Assembly (NCBI GenBank): GCA_007827375.1
Contig: VISH01000001.1
Location: 1,302,001-1,366,000 of the forward strand
Length of the DNA stretch: 64,000 bases
Direction: 5' to 3'
Source: Alteromonadaceae bacterium 2753L.S.0a.02
GTDB lineage: Bacteria > Pseudomonadota > Gammaproteobacteria > Pseudomonadales > Cellvibrionaceae
Part shown: one piece after another, positions 1 to 9,059 of the stretch
Layout of the letters: the number at the start of each line of letters is the position of its first letter
Position numbering within the stretch: the stretch's first letter is position 1
The notes under the pieces: generated by a model
What the model saw: only the letters and a program-made list of their open reading frames with translations
Told to the model about the DNA's origin: nothing
Databases searched by the model: none
Position numbers and translations under genes: made by a program

Positions 1-64
1 GTAAACTACCGATTTAAGAATTTGTATGCGCTCCTTATTAACATATCACGGAACACCGCAGGCT

Positions 65-2485
65 ATGGAAGCTTTTAAAAGTTATTTATTGTTACTTATT
101 TTGTTGCTGGGAGCGGTTTGCAACCCAGCTTTGGCGGATGATGCCAAGCCGCGATACGTTAGCGGTGACGGCAGTGATAGCGGCTTGTGTACCAATGCCT
201 TCCGCCCGTGTCGCAGCCTGGCGTACGCGGTTTTAAAAGCGGGTAAATTTGACCCGGTGTTAATTGCCGCCGGTGAGTATCAGGTTGCAGATCTCGACCA
301 TCTGGTAATGCTGCTTAGCAGTAATCTCAAGGCTGGCCTGGATCGCATCAGCGGCTATACCACCCAGGATCGCGAGCGCTTCGTATCGACCCTCAGCGGA
401 GTACCACTGGAATACCGTAATTATTTCGAAGCCAGAGGCTTTAAAGTGATTGTCGATACCAAAGGTGCGGCCATCGCCAAGAGCAAATTGCAGCACTTTC
501 AGCAAAAACTCAGTGTCACCGCGAGCAATCAAACGCAAACACCCTGCGTTTCCGGGCGTGCCGGCAGCTACCCCTGTTCCAATATCGATTTATTGAATCA
601 CACCAATCTCGCCAGCCTGGGTGGCGGTGCAGCATCGGATATCTGGGGTTTTGTCGATCTGAATACGCAGCGCGAATATGTGATTATCGGGCTGGATCGC
701 GGTGCTGCGGTGGTTGATGTGACCGACCCTGCAGCGCCCGAAGTCATTGGTACTCACAGCGGCCGTAGTTCTACCTGGCGCGATGTCAAAATCCTGCAAA
801 CCTGGGATACCGGTGCCTCACGTTGGCGCGCCTACGCTTATGTGTCCACAGAAGCCAGCATGGGGCTCACCATTCTCGATTTGAGTAATCTGCCTAACGG
901 TTTTTCTGAAATTCGTGACACCAGCGACATTCTCACCGCGCACAATGTTTACCTCATTAACGCCGACTACGCCATGGGTGTACCGCTCAACAACAGTGAG
1001 CCCTTACTTACTGTGGCCGGCTCTAACAAACGTAGCGGCAGCTATCGCCTATTGAGCCTCCAGAACCCCAGTGCCCCGCAATTGCTGGAATACAGCAGCG
1101 CCGGCTACATGCACGATGCCGCGTCGATAAAAATTCGTGACTCGCGGCAAACCTCGCAGTGCGCCAACGCAGCGGCTGCAGAAAGTTGCTGGTTACTGGC
1201 AGACTTCAACGAAGATACTATCGATATCTGGGACCTTACCCTGCCGCAAAGCCCTGTTCGCCTCTCTCAAACCAGTTACGCCGGTGCATCCTATGTGCAT
1301 TCGGGTTGGTGGAGCGAAGATGGCATGTTGTTGTTTGTGCAGGATGAGCTGGACGAAGCCTACAACGGCCAGAACACCGCAGTACGCATATTTAACATGG
1401 CCAATCTAACGCAACCACAGCTGTTGAGCACTTGGCGCAGCGACAATCGCGCCATAGATCACAACGGCTTTGTTCGCGGCAATCGTTACTACATGAGCCA
1501 TTATCTTGAAGGCCTCACGGTTATTGATTTCAGCAACCCCGCGGCACCTCAAACCAGCGCCTATTTCGATACCTTTCCCGCCAGTTCCGCAACGGCATTC
1601 GATGGCGCGTGGGGCGTATACCCCTTCCTGCCGAGCGGTACTTTGGCGATCAGCGATATCTCTGGCGGGCTGTATCTGGTGAAAGAAGCTGGCACGCCGA
1701 ACGCCAACGGTAAGTTCGCGTTTGCGCTAAATCGGCTTGCTGGCGTTGAAGGCGATACAGTGCAAGTTACGGTGGAACGTCAGGGTGGCAGTTTGGGGGC
1801 TGCCCAAGTGGCTGTGGAAGTGCAATATCTCACTGCAAACAGTGCAGATCTGACCAGCAACACCGAAACTCTCAGCTGGAGCAACGGCGACTCAGAACCC
1901 AAAAATATCTCTCTCACATTACTGGAAGACGGCAGCGATGAAGGCATAGAAATGCTTGCTGTACGCCTGGTTAAGCCCAGCGGCGCCCGCACCACGCAGC
2001 CGGATATCGCCTTCGTTGCCATCAGCGATGTTGCTGCGGTCAGCGAGCTGGCTCCGCTGACTTCGGAAATCAGTACCACACGTTCCCGGGTGATGGTTCC
2101 CATCAAGCGCAAGGGCAGCAGTCAGGGTGACGTTTCGGTAAGCTGGCAGTTGAGCGACTCAGTGGCAGCCAGCCCCGCCAGCGGCCAGATTGCCTGGAGC
2201 GATGGCGACACCAGTACCAAAACCCTTGCTTTAAATCTGGCCGCCGATACCACGGCTTTTGAGCTGCAACTCAGCGATGCTGAAAATGCGGAAGTGCATA
2301 ACAGTACCGTGGCGATTACCCGTTCGGCCGCGACGCCAAGCCCGTCGCCAGTCGTGACACCGACACTTGAGCCTGGAACAGCAGGTGTGACTGGCGGTAG
2401 TGGCAGTGGCGGCGGCGCTATTGGCTGGTTAGCACTCTTTTTGGCATCTGTTTCTGTGTTGCGTGGATTCAGGCGTAAATCCTAA
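65..2485 (+). CDS. Secreted LVIVD-repeat surface protein (choice-of-anchor B type) with GlyGly-CTERM anchor
   Basis: About 806 residues. A signal peptide ends near PALA-DD. The first mature residues (YVSGDGSDSGLCTN) resemble the start of pectate-lyase-like surface repeats. Residues of about 160-540 carry LVIVD-type repeats such as AAVVDVTDPAAPEVIG and LTVIDFSNPAAP, the pattern of choice-of-anchor B proteins, which form a beta-propeller. Residues of about 550-660 look like a Calx-beta-like domain. The C-terminus has a TP-rich linker, a GSGSGGGAIGWLALF stretch and a basic tail, the tripartite GlyGly-CTERM signal processed by rhombosortase. I chose the ATG at 65 because it gives a compact signal peptide; an in-frame ATG lies at 26. 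Expected on the cell surface after type II secretion; substrate unknown. Monocistronic. Confidence 0.85.
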   Translation: MEAFKSYLLLLILLLGAVCNPALADDAKPRYVSGDGSDSGLCTNAFRPCRSLAYAVLKAGKFDPVLIAAGEYQVADLDHLVMLLSSNLKAGLDRISGYTTQDRERFVSTLSGVPLEYRNYFEARGFKVIVDTKGAAIAKSKLQHFQQKLSVTASNQTQTPCVSGRAGSYPCSNIDLLNHTNLASLGGGAASDIWGFVDLNTQREYVIIGLDRGAAVVDVTDPAAPEVIGTHSGRSSTWRDVKILQTWDTGASRWRAYAYVSTEASMGLTILDLSNLPNGFSEIRDTSDILTAHNVYLINADYAMGVPLNNSEPLLTVAGSNKRSGSYRLLSLQNPSAPQLLEYSSAGYMHDAASIKIRDSRQTSQCANAAAAESCWLLADFNEDTIDIWDLTLPQSPVRLSQTSYAGASYVHSGWWSEDGMLLFVQDELDEAYNGQNTAVRIFNMANLTQPQLLSTWRSDNRAIDHNGFVRGNRYYMSHYLEGLTVIDFSNPAAPQTSAYFDTFPASSATAFDGAWGVYPFLPSGTLAISDISGGLYLVKEAGTPNANGKFAFALNRLAGVEGDTVQVTVERQGGSLGAAQVAVEVQYLTANSADLTSNTETLSWSNGDSEPKNISLTLLEDGSDEGIEMLAVRLVKPSGARTTQPDIAFVAISDVAAVSELAPLTSEISTTRSRVMVPIKRKGSSQGDVSVSWQLSDSVAASPASGQIAWSDGDTSTKTLALNLAADTTAFELQLSDAENAEVHNSTVAITRSAATPSPSPVVTPTLEPGTAGVTGGSGSGGGAIGWLALFLASVSVLRGFRRKS

Positions 2486-2595
2486 ACGTGTTAAATAAAT
2501 GAATTTATTAGTCATTCAGGTTTCATTCACAAAACCCACGATATAAATGCACTACAATTCGCGCATTGAAACAATCTTGAGGAACAAGGAGAAAC

Positions 2596-3141
2596 ATGAT
2601 GAAAATGATTACTAAAACTGCACTGGCATTGGCGTTCGGTTTGGCAAGTGTGAACAGTTTTGCGGGTTCAGAAAGTGGTCTTTATCTTGGCGGTAGTATC
2701 GGTCAAGCAGGCGTAGAAGCTGGCGAAGGCGATTTTAAATTAGACGAAAGCGACAGCGCCTATAAGATTTTTGCAGGCTACAACTTTGGGATTATCCCCA
2801 TGCTGGATTTGGCGGTTGAAGCAGACTACCGTGATTTTGGTAAATTCGAAACTGGCGGTGGTGCGGTAAGTTCTGAATTGAAAGCAATCGATCTCTACGG
2901 GCTTGTGGGTGTTAATTTTGGACCGGCGGGGGTGTTTGCTAAAGTGGGTTACTCAAGAACAGATGTAGATACCCGTGTCGATGAATTTCGAGCCAGCGAT
3001 TCTGATAATAATATGACCTACGGCATTGGTGCCAAAGTCGGTTTGGGTTCCATCAAATTCCGCGCAGAATACGAAATGTTCGATATTAAAGATACCGATA
3101 CTGTTTACATGGCCTCTTTAGGTGTTGCTTATACTTTCTAA
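2596..3141 (+). CDS. Outer-membrane beta-barrel protein (OmpA/Opa-like porin family)
   Basis: 181 residues. Signal peptide (MKMITKTALALAFGLASVNSFA) is followed by alternating hydrophobic/polar strands typical of a small eight-strand barrel: GLYLGGSIGQAGVE, YKIFAGYNFG, AVEADYRDFG, DLYGLVGVNFG, VFAKVGYSR, ASLGVAYTF. The last residue is Phe, the usual outer-membrane assembly signal. A good ribosome site (AGGAACAAGGAG) lies just upstream of the ATG, and a plausible -10-like TACAAT sits at about 2553. Function beyond the barrel fold cannot be assigned. Convergent with the permease downstream. Confidence 0.85.
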   Translation: MMKMITKTALALAFGLASVNSFAGSESGLYLGGSIGQAGVEAGEGDFKLDESDSAYKIFAGYNFGIIPMLDLAVEADYRDFGKFETGGGAVSSELKAIDLYGLVGVNFGPAGVFAKVGYSRTDVDTRVDEFRASDSDNNMTYGIGAKVGLGSIKFRAEYEMFDIKDTDTVYMASLGVAYTF

Positions 3142-3167
3142 ACTACGGCTCCCTGGCTAACCAAACA

Positions 3168-3198
3168 CGCTGGTGTTAAACCCCGTTTAGCACCAGCG
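3168..3198. terminator. Hairpin between convergent genes
   Basis: A 14-bp stem with one mismatch (CGCTGGTGTTAAAC against GTTTAGCACCAGCG) around a very short loop lies between the barrel gene and the converging permease gene and overlaps the permease stop. It lacks a strong T-run on either side, so it is a possible bidirectional terminator rather than a classical one. Confidence 0.5.
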
Positions 3199-4603
3199 CA
3201 ACCACCACCACCTGTGGCAAAGTAATTAATGGCAGAAACAGCGCCAGTTTCCAGGAGCGGGTGGTGTCTTTCAAGACCATTATCTCTGTGTAATCGGTGC
3301 TCACCCCGGTCATTAAAAACGCAAAACTGTTTCCGGGAGCCAGCGCGCGGGTGAAAATATCGGCCGCGATCGGTGTCGAACCTTCTGAGCACACTTCCAA
3401 CACAGTCGCTGTAAGCAAAGTAACGGCCAGTCCTAATGCGCTGGGACCAAAATACTCACCAAAATAATCGGGCGGCACAAAAGTTCGAATCAACGCCGCC
3501 AGTAAAATACCGAACATCAGCCAGCGAATCACCATGCGCGATTCGCGCACCCCGTCTTTAAAAAACTGCCACAAACCCTGACCGGTGTAGTTTCCCTGTT
3601 TCAAGGCCTTCAGGGCGGTGGGCCAAAATTCAAAATCGTCACCGAGTTCGGTGGTATTGGGGTTGCCAGGTAAGGTGCCGCGCTTTACTAACGCATCGAA
3701 AATAAGACCGGTAGCAATCGCAATGAGCGCCGAAAGCACAATAAACGCCAGCGTCCAGCTCAAACCAATAAGTGCGATCAGAATCAGCGTCAGTGAAAAT
3801 GAATTCCACGGGCTGGCGATCAAGAAGGCCATTACTTGGCCGATGGAGGCACCGCGTTCGTAGAGTTTGGCGCCCACCATTAAAATACCGTGGCTGCACA
3901 AATCCAATAATAAACCAGCGCCAGTGGCCCGCAACATTCCGTTCAGCCCGCCATGGGTGCCTAGCATTGCCATCACCAGCTCCCGGGGAACCTTGCTTAA
4001 CAGCGCAACCATCAGCACACCCAGCGCCAGACCCCAGGCCATGGTATTCAGCAAGTCAAAAATCGCATGGCTCATCACCAGTAAAAGATTACTGTGTGCT
4101 TCGCTCACGAAAGAATGGCTGATAAGGTGAATGGCGTAGCCCAGTGCAACGCCAAGCATCGACCCCCACAATAGGTAGTCGGGGCGCCCTTTCGGGGTGT
4201 CACAGCAGCCGCCTGAACTGTCGCTTGTTTCTGTGCTCGGGCCGCAACAACTGCTGACTGTGGGTTTGGGCGTTGCTTCACTACCACAGCAACTTGAGCT
4301 GGTCGCGTTTGTCTCAGCGGCTGTAGCCGAGTCACCATTGGCTTTGCTGCTGCAGCAGGATTCCGATTTACTGCTGCTGGAACTGGAACTGGAACTGGAA
4401 CTGGAACTGGAACTGGAACTGGAACTGGAACTGGAACTGGTCGAGCCGTCGCTGCTAATGCTCACTTTCACCGAGCTTCGATCACCACTGGCCGCGGCTT
4501 TGGCACTGGCATTTTTTGAGCTCAGCTGTACGGCAATATCTTCTCCCGTATCGCTACTCGCTTCACTGTTTGATTTGCCGCCACAGCAGGATTTTTCGCT
4601 CAT
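3176..4603 (-). CDS. SO_0444/ArsP-type permease with Cys-Cys and polyserine N-terminus
   Basis: About 475 residues. The C-terminal 320 residues form a permease of the DUF318/ArsP_1 family (SO_0444 Cu/Zn efflux type) with around eight to ten membrane segments and motifs such as GAGLLLDLCSHGILM and EVCSEGSTPIAADI. The N-terminal 150 residues are soluble and hold five Cys-Cys pairs (SCCGGK, SCCSSK, SCCGSE, SCCGPS, GCCDTP), a likely metal-binding tail, interrupted by a long Ser run encoded by a hexanucleotide repeat. I chose the ATG at 4603, which starts MSEKSCCGG; an upstream ATG at 4624 would add seven residues. Likely exports a soft metal or metalloid; the substrate is inference. Divergent from the cytochrome c gene. 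Confidence 0.8.
   Translation of the reverse strand: MSEKSCCGGKSNSEASSDTGEDIAVQLSSKNASAKAAASGDRSSVKVSISSDGSTSSSSSSSSSSSSSSSSSSSSSSSKSESCCSSKANGDSATAAETNATSSSCCGSEATPKPTVSSCCGPSTETSDSSGGCCDTPKGRPDYLLWGSMLGVALGYAIHLISHSFVSEAHSNLLLVMSHAIFDLLNTMAWGLALGVLMVALLSKVPRELVMAMLGTHGGLNGMLRATGAGLLLDLCSHGILMVGAKLYERGASIGQVMAFLIASPWNSFSLTLILIALIGLSWTLAFIVLSALIAIATGLIFDALVKRGTLPGNPNTTELGDDFEFWPTALKALKQGNYTGQGLWQFFKDGVRESRMVIRWLMFGILLAALIRTFVPPDYFGEYFGPSALGLAVTLLTATVLEVCSEGSTPIAADIFTRALAPGNSFAFLMTGVSTDYTEIMVLKDTTRSWKLALFLPLITLPQVVVVALVLNGV
4377..4440. repeat. Hexanucleotide microsatellite (AACTGG)n
   Basis: About 10.5 near-perfect copies of the unit AACTGG (AGTTCC on the coding strand) lie inside the permease gene and encode consecutive Ser-Ser pairs. 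The unit is a multiple of three, so changes in copy number would alter the linker length without shifting the frame. Confidence 0.95.
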
Positions 4604-4718
4604 TACAACAACCCCCAAACACACCTTGTTTCAATGATTATCTCAATGCGTCGCGTCAAACGCGAGCGCTGTTTGCGGTGGTAAGCTTTAAAGCCCACCC
4701 TGGATTTCGGAGGCGTTA

Positions 4719-5051
4719 ATGATTACAAGAAACGAATTGTGTCGCCATGCAACTGCCTTAATTGCAGCGATAGCCCCACTTTGGGCGGCCACTGCCAACG
4801 CTGAACCCAACGCTCAAACCCTGTACAACGCCTACTGCATCGCCTGTCACGGCGCTGAAATGAACGCTGGAATTGGTGGTAGTCTGGTGGACGCTGAGTG
4901 GAAATACGCGAAAACAGACGCAGAAATTGTGGCGTTAATACAGAAAGGAATTCCTGAAAAAGGCATGGTGTCTTTTGAGAAAATTCTCTCTGAAAAGCAA
5001 ATCAATGATTTGGTCAAACTGATTCGCTCAAAGGCGCTGTCCAGCGAGTAA
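4719..5051 (+). CDS. Small periplasmic cytochrome c
   Basis: 110 residues. A signal peptide ends near ANA-EP. One haem motif CIACH at about residues 41-45 matches class I cytochrome c (Cytochrome_CBB3/C family), and the Met of the EKGMVSF segment is the likely sixth haem ligand. Probably a soluble periplasmic electron carrier. It is divergent from the metal permease and convergent with the MOSC gene, so no redox partner is obvious next to it. Confidence 0.88.
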   Translation: MITRNELCRHATALIAAIAPLWAATANAEPNAQTLYNAYCIACHGAEMNAGIGGSLVDAEWKYAKTDAEIVALIQKGIPEKGMVSFEKILSEKQINDLVKLIRSKALSSE

Positions 5052-5068
5052 CGCTGCCAGGCTCGCTA

Positions 5069-5566
5069 CTAATCATCGAGTTTGCTAACCGGGTCGCCAA
5101 GCTGCATTCGGCCACCGCGTATGACTTTTGCACACAAGCCGCCATATCCCAGCATAGCGGCTATGGCGCCGTCGCCCAGCGCCTGCTCCATGCGCGAACA
5201 TGGGTGGCACAGTGCTCCGGCCTCGAGAAGAGCGTCGCCGATTTGGATTTTCTGGTACCGCAATGCATTTAAATTCAAACCGCTTACCACCAGGTTGCGG
5301 CGTAAAAGCGCAGGATCTATCGTATCGCGTTGTAGGTGCCCGGCAATTTGGCCAATAAACTCGCTGCTGGTAATCGTCACCTGCCGCCCAGATCCCGGCC
5401 GTTTGCTAGTGCGATGGTCGCCTTCCAAGCCCAAACCCTGGAATGCCATCACCTCGGCAACAGATACCACGTCGCCCTTACGCGCAGAACGCAGCCCAAT
5501 CCATTCGAGCCTCCCCGGCGCTAGGTTTTTGCAAAGTCGATTGATGAGTTCTTGTTGGCTCGGCAT
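5069..5566 (-). CDS. MOSC domain protein
   Basis: 165 residues. The segment WIGLRSARKGDVVSVAEV near the N-terminus, GLEGDHRT and the later Cys-containing LCHPCSRMEQALG match the MOSC (molybdenum cofactor sulfurase C-terminal) domain of the YiiM/YuaD-like stand-alone proteins. These bind or transfer Moco or detoxify N-hydroxylated bases. The Cys in LCHPCSRME is the likely functional residue. Cytoplasmic. A lipoprotein gene lies 31 bp upstream on the same strand and may be co-transcribed. Confidence 0.8.
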   Translation of the reverse strand: MPSQQELINRLCKNLAPGRLEWIGLRSARKGDVVSVAEVMAFQGLGLEGDHRTSKRPGSGRQVTITSSEFIGQIAGHLQRDTIDPALLRRNLVVSGLNLNALRYQKIQIGDALLEAGALCHPCSRMEQALGDGAIAAMLGYGGLCAKVIRGGRMQLGDPVSKLDD

Positions 5567-5596
5567 GATAAGGCGCGCTTTGAGTATTCCTGAGGC

Positions 5597-6034
5597 TCAA
5601 TGGATTTTGCGGTACAGGGTTTGCGCCTGGGTCATGGCGCTGTTTACTGCAGCTGAGGCCGTATCACCGCAATCGGTGGCCCGCTCGGGTTGTTTCTGGG
5701 CAGATTCCTGCCAGCGTGTTTGGTATCGCTGCACGACAGTTTTTGGAATTTCTGCATTTTGGGTCAAACGCACATTTAGCGCGCTAACATAGCCTTCAAA
5801 GCGACTGGAAACCGGGCTCGGCAGAATTTCGCAGGTACTATTGAGTGTCAGCGCCCTGGAGATTTTAGGGTAAACCTCTAAAAATTGTACCAGCACTTGC
5901 GCTTCTTCAGAGAGAGACCCGACATTGAACGGTGTTTCGGGATCGCTTACGCCTTTGCTGCAACCCTGTAAAACCCCTATTAACACTAGATAAATAATAA
6001 TTTTTTTCACGATAGTAAAACTTTTTTTAGGCAT
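5597..6034 (-). CDS. Small lipoprotein of unknown function
   Basis: 145 residues. A hydrophobic N-terminus (IIIYLVLIGVLQGC) ends in a lipobox with Cys at about residue 25, so this is an envelope lipoprotein. The mature part is polar and helical with two further Cys (STCEIL, ATDCGDT) that could form a disulfide. No family recognised. It lies directly upstream of the MOSC gene on the same strand. Confidence 0.7.
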   Translation of the reverse strand: MPKKSFTIVKKIIIYLVLIGVLQGCSKGVSDPETPFNVGSLSEEAQVLVQFLEVYPKISRALTLNSTCEILPSPVSSRFEGYVSALNVRLTQNAEIPKTVVQRYQTRWQESAQKQPERATDCGDTASAAVNSAMTQAQTLYRKIH

Positions 6035-6158
6035 TTACTGTCCAGTTTACTGTGTTGCAGTTACGCCGGCTATAAGTAGGAGGTCGCATCACCAAGAAGC
6101 AGGCATTGGGCGGTTTAACTTTGGTAATTTTGAAACACCAATTTGAGGAGTTTGAGCA

Positions 6159-6587
6159 TTGGTCGAAGGTTACAGAATTAGCTGCGATATTGAGAATATG
6201 AATCTAACGGTGATTCACGGTTTTCTGTCTCAATCATACTGGTCGAGCGGTATCCCATTGGCGACGCTTCGCAACGCAATGTCGAATTCGCTGTGCTTTG
6301 GAGTTTTTTCAAATTCAGGGGAGCAGGTTGGATTTGCCCGAACGATTACCGATAAAGCAACCTTCGCCTATTTAGCGGATGTTTTTATCTTGCTCGAACA
6401 TCAAGGTAAAGGTTTGGCAAAATGGTTGATGCAAAGCATTCTTGAGCACCCCGATTTACAGGATTTACGTCGTACAGTGCTGGCAACACGAGATGCACAC
6501 ACGCTGTATGAACAGTTCGGTTTTCAGGCATTGGCGAACCCTAATACTTTTATGGAAATATGGAGACCGGATATTTACGCTAAATAG
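6159..6587 (+). CDS. GNAT-family N-acetyltransferase
   Basis: 142 residues. The acetyl-CoA binding motif A is visible in ADVFILLEHQGKGLAKWLM, followed by a helix and ATRDAHTLYEQFGFQAL, the typical motif B of small GNAT enzymes. Substrate unknown. The TTG at 6159 is preceded by GAGGAG with an 8-nt gap, which favours it over the in-frame ATG at 6198; the ATG would give 129 residues beginning MNLTVIHGF. Stands alone between opposing genes. Confidence 0.8.
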   Translation: MVEGYRISCDIENMNLTVIHGFLSQSYWSSGIPLATLRNAMSNSLCFGVFSNSGEQVGFARTITDKATFAYLADVFILLEHQGKGLAKWLMQSILEHPDLQDLRRTVLATRDAHTLYEQFGFQALANPNTFMEIWRPDIYAK

Positions 6588-6717
6588 CGATGGTATAAAT
6601 AGATCCATCTTGGAATGTTTTACGCTGAATCCAAATTTTATAAAATTATTTTAGTGACATTCAAATCAGAAGAGGCTTTATGTTATTTGGCCCTATTTCA
6701 GTAAGAAAGGAGGAACT

Positions 6718-7224
6718 ATGAAAAAGTATATTCCCTTAGTGTTAGCACTAAGCCTAAACTCCTACGCAGGAGAACAGAGTTGCCTTGAAAAATATGAAGC
6801 TTATGCCGATGCGCAAGCGAAGTGGCAAGAGGACAGCACCGCACTCATCAACCAGAATTTGCCAAAACATGCTGAACTCGCCAATTACTACAGGGATGTT
6901 CAGCTAGCAACCATAGAACGTAACCGTCTGGCCGTAAAGATACTCGAACAGCACAACCCCAAATTACTCGCCAGTGATGAACCAATGAATCATTGGCTGG
7001 ATTTGTCTCCGGCGTTAGATAAAAAATTAGCGCATTACGACCCCACTTACAAATCTAAACTCGATGCGTCTAATGCGCTTAAGAAAAAAGCTCCGGCGGG
7101 GAATAGCGAGGATTTTCGTAAAGCGTTTCGGGAAACCTTAATGTCCAGTGACGAATTTCAGCGCCTGCTAAAAAATTTCAATGCCGAAGTGCTAGAAATT
7201 AACGGTCAAGCGTGCAAAAAATAA
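6718..7224 (+). CDS. Hypothetical exported protein
   Basis: 168 residues with a short signal peptide (MKKYIPLVLALSLNSYAG). The mature protein is helical and polar, with two Cys (EQSCLEKY near the N-terminus and GQACKK at the extreme C-terminus) that could bridge the two ends. A strong AGGAGG-like ribosome site precedes the ATG. No family recognised. Confidence 0.7.
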   Translation: MKKYIPLVLALSLNSYAGEQSCLEKYEAYADAQAKWQEDSTALINQNLPKHAELANYYRDVQLATIERNRLAVKILEQHNPKLLASDEPMNHWLDLSPALDKKLAHYDPTYKSKLDASNALKKKAPAGNSEDFRKAFRETLMSSDEFQRLLKNFNAEVLEINGQACKK

Positions 7225-7257
7225 AACACCATAGCGAATCCTCTAGGTTTGCTCATG

Positions 7258-8313
7258 CTAGCCGCTCGTGATTTTTCGCTCATGCTCCAGCAACCACTTT
7301 TTGCGCGCGATACCACCGGCGTAACCAACAAGTTTGCCATCGGCACCAATCACCCGATGACAGGGTATAACAACGGCAATTTGATTAGCGCCATTGGCGC
7401 GGGCGACGGCACGCACTGCTTTTGGATTACCCAATACTTGTGCCTGTTGCGCATATGAGCGTGTTTCACCGCAAGGAATGCTTTGTAACACCGCCATCAC
7501 AGATCTTTGAAACGCAGAGCCGTGAACGAACAGGGGTAGCTCAAAATCACGTCGTTGCCCCTTAAAGTACTCTTCAAGTTGTTGTTCAACGCGTTTAATT
7601 ACAGGTGTATGTCCTGGCACCATGGTGTAGCCGAGCTTTTCGCGCATTTTTAGAATTTCCGTTTCCAAACCGCGTCTGTCGGTAAATTCCAATAAGTGTA
7701 AATGTGTCTCATCGGCGAGCGCGAGCATGGCGCCCAGCGGTGTATCGAGCCAGTGGGCGGCTAATACGGCTCGCTGCCGGGTGCTGGGCGGCGCACCCAT
7801 AATCTTATTAAAGGCATCGCGAAAACCGCTGCCAGATTCATAGCCACTGTCGAATTGTGCGTCTATCACCTTGCCCCCTTTGCGAATGTTGTGAAAAGCG
7901 ATGCCCAAGCGCCTGGCTCTTGCGTAAGCGACAAAAGTCATACCAAAACGCTTGTTGAACTGTCTTCGTGCTGTTGAAGGGTCCAGACCCAGAGCACGCA
8001 CATCGGCATCACACCAACGACGCGTTTCATTGGCATCAACCGCTTCAAGCAAGCGTTCGACAAGATCACCTCCAAGCTGTTGCTGCGCCGCCTTTAAGGG
8101 TTGGCAGCGTTTACAGGGCCGGTAACCCGCTAAAAGTGATTGCTGCGCGGTACGAAAAAACTCGCAATTGCCGAATTTGGGTTTACGCGCAGTGCAAGTG
8201 GGACGACAGAAAATGCCTGTAGTTTTGATCGCGGCGTAGAAAGTCCCCTCGTACTGGGAGTCCTTGTTCAGCAGTGCTTGATAGTATTCTTCGATCTGTT
8301 GCTGGGTAAACAT
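7258..8313 (-). CDS. ada: Ada-type bifunctional methylation-responsive regulator / O6-methylguanine-DNA methyltransferase
   Basis: 351 residues with all three Ada modules in order. The N-terminal AdaA zinc domain has Cys residues in TTGIFCRPTCTARKP, FGNCEFF and YRPCKRCQP. An AraC-type helix-turn-helix spans about residues 85-180. The C-terminal alkyltransferase has the active-site VIPCHRVIG and YAGGIARKKWLL. In E. coli Ada, methylation of the N-terminal Cys turns the protein into an activator of alkylation-repair genes, while the C-terminal Cys repairs O6-methylguanine. No alkA or alkB lies next to it here. Confidence 0.93.
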   Translation of the reverse strand: MFTQQQIEEYYQALLNKDSQYEGTFYAAIKTTGIFCRPTCTARKPKFGNCEFFRTAQQSLLAGYRPCKRCQPLKAAQQQLGGDLVERLLEAVDANETRRWCDADVRALGLDPSTARRQFNKRFGMTFVAYARARRLGIAFHNIRKGGKVIDAQFDSGYESGSGFRDAFNKIMGAPPSTRQRAVLAAHWLDTPLGAMLALADETHLHLLEFTDRRGLETEILKMREKLGYTMVPGHTPVIKRVEQQLEEYFKGQRRDFELPLFVHGSAFQRSVMAVLQSIPCGETRSYAQQAQVLGNPKAVRAVARANGANQIAVVIPCHRVIGADGKLVGYAGGIARKKWLLEHERKITSG

Positions 8314-8330
8314 AGCTCTTGTATCAACGT

Positions 8331-8522
8331 TTAGACGAATTGTGAGGTACTAGGCTCCACCATGAAAGCCCCTTCACACAGACTAATATCAATGGCATAG
8401 AGCATACACGGCTCAGTGGTAATTGCCGCCGAAAACTGAGCATCAAATTCGATGCCAGGGTTTGGGGCAAAACAGTCGTCGTTGTGGTTTGGGGTGTTTC
8501 TATGTAGGTCGCACATGACCAT
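8331..8522 (-). CDS. Possible small protein upstream of ada
   Basis: An open frame of up to 63 codons (MVMCDLHRN or MCDLHRN start) ends 17 bp before the ada start on the same strand. It has no signal peptide and no recognisable domain. Spacing would allow co-transcription with ada, but coding status is uncertain. Confidence 0.3.
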   Translation of the reverse strand: MVMCDLHRNTPNHNDDCFAPNPGIEFDAQFSAAITTEPCMLYAIDISLCEGAFMVEPSTSQFV

Positions 8523-9059
8523 CTCTGCAAAATCACAGCGAACACTTTAGTTGAAAAACGACAGTAGGGTGTGCCAAAACGAATACTGTGTAAAGCCAAA
8601 CCGGAGTAGGACTTTCTAATTCTGAAAAATGAATGAGTTGGTTCGTCTTTAATATCTCAATATTCGCATGTTCTTAAATAAAATAAATTGATGCAGATAC
8701 ATGTTTTATTACACTCAAACGAAAACAGACAAATTGCGACAGTAAATTAAAAATATCCTTTGTTTTTTATCGGGTATTTGACGTGTTTGTATGGCAAATG
8801 AAATTTACGCCTATAACGTGTTTGGCGTACATACTTAATACATAAAATATTCGCGACAATATTTTTAAAAGCAATAATTTTGACGACTAGTGATGCTAGT
8901 TTTTTTAAGTTTTTGGTATATGCTCGCCAAGCCAAAACAGATTGCTTTATGGAATTGTTTTTTGGCGAAAAAGCAAAATAATTTTTATGCTTTTTGAATA
9001 ACCGTCTATATGTATCGTCGGAATCCATTAACATATTGAATGTAATAGGGACTGCAGAA
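8523..9059. other. AT-rich gene-free stretch upstream of the subtilase gene
   Basis: About 540 bp of markedly AT-rich sequence with no convincing gene on either strand. An open frame on the minus strand here has no domain and overlaps the subtilase start. It presumably holds the promoter region of the protease; no clear operator was identified. Confidence 0.6.

Noticed and set aside
4197..4637. 146-codon frame opposite the permease N-terminus
   Set aside because: Antisense of the hexanucleotide repeat (Leu-Glu repeats); the sense frame encodes a recognised permease.
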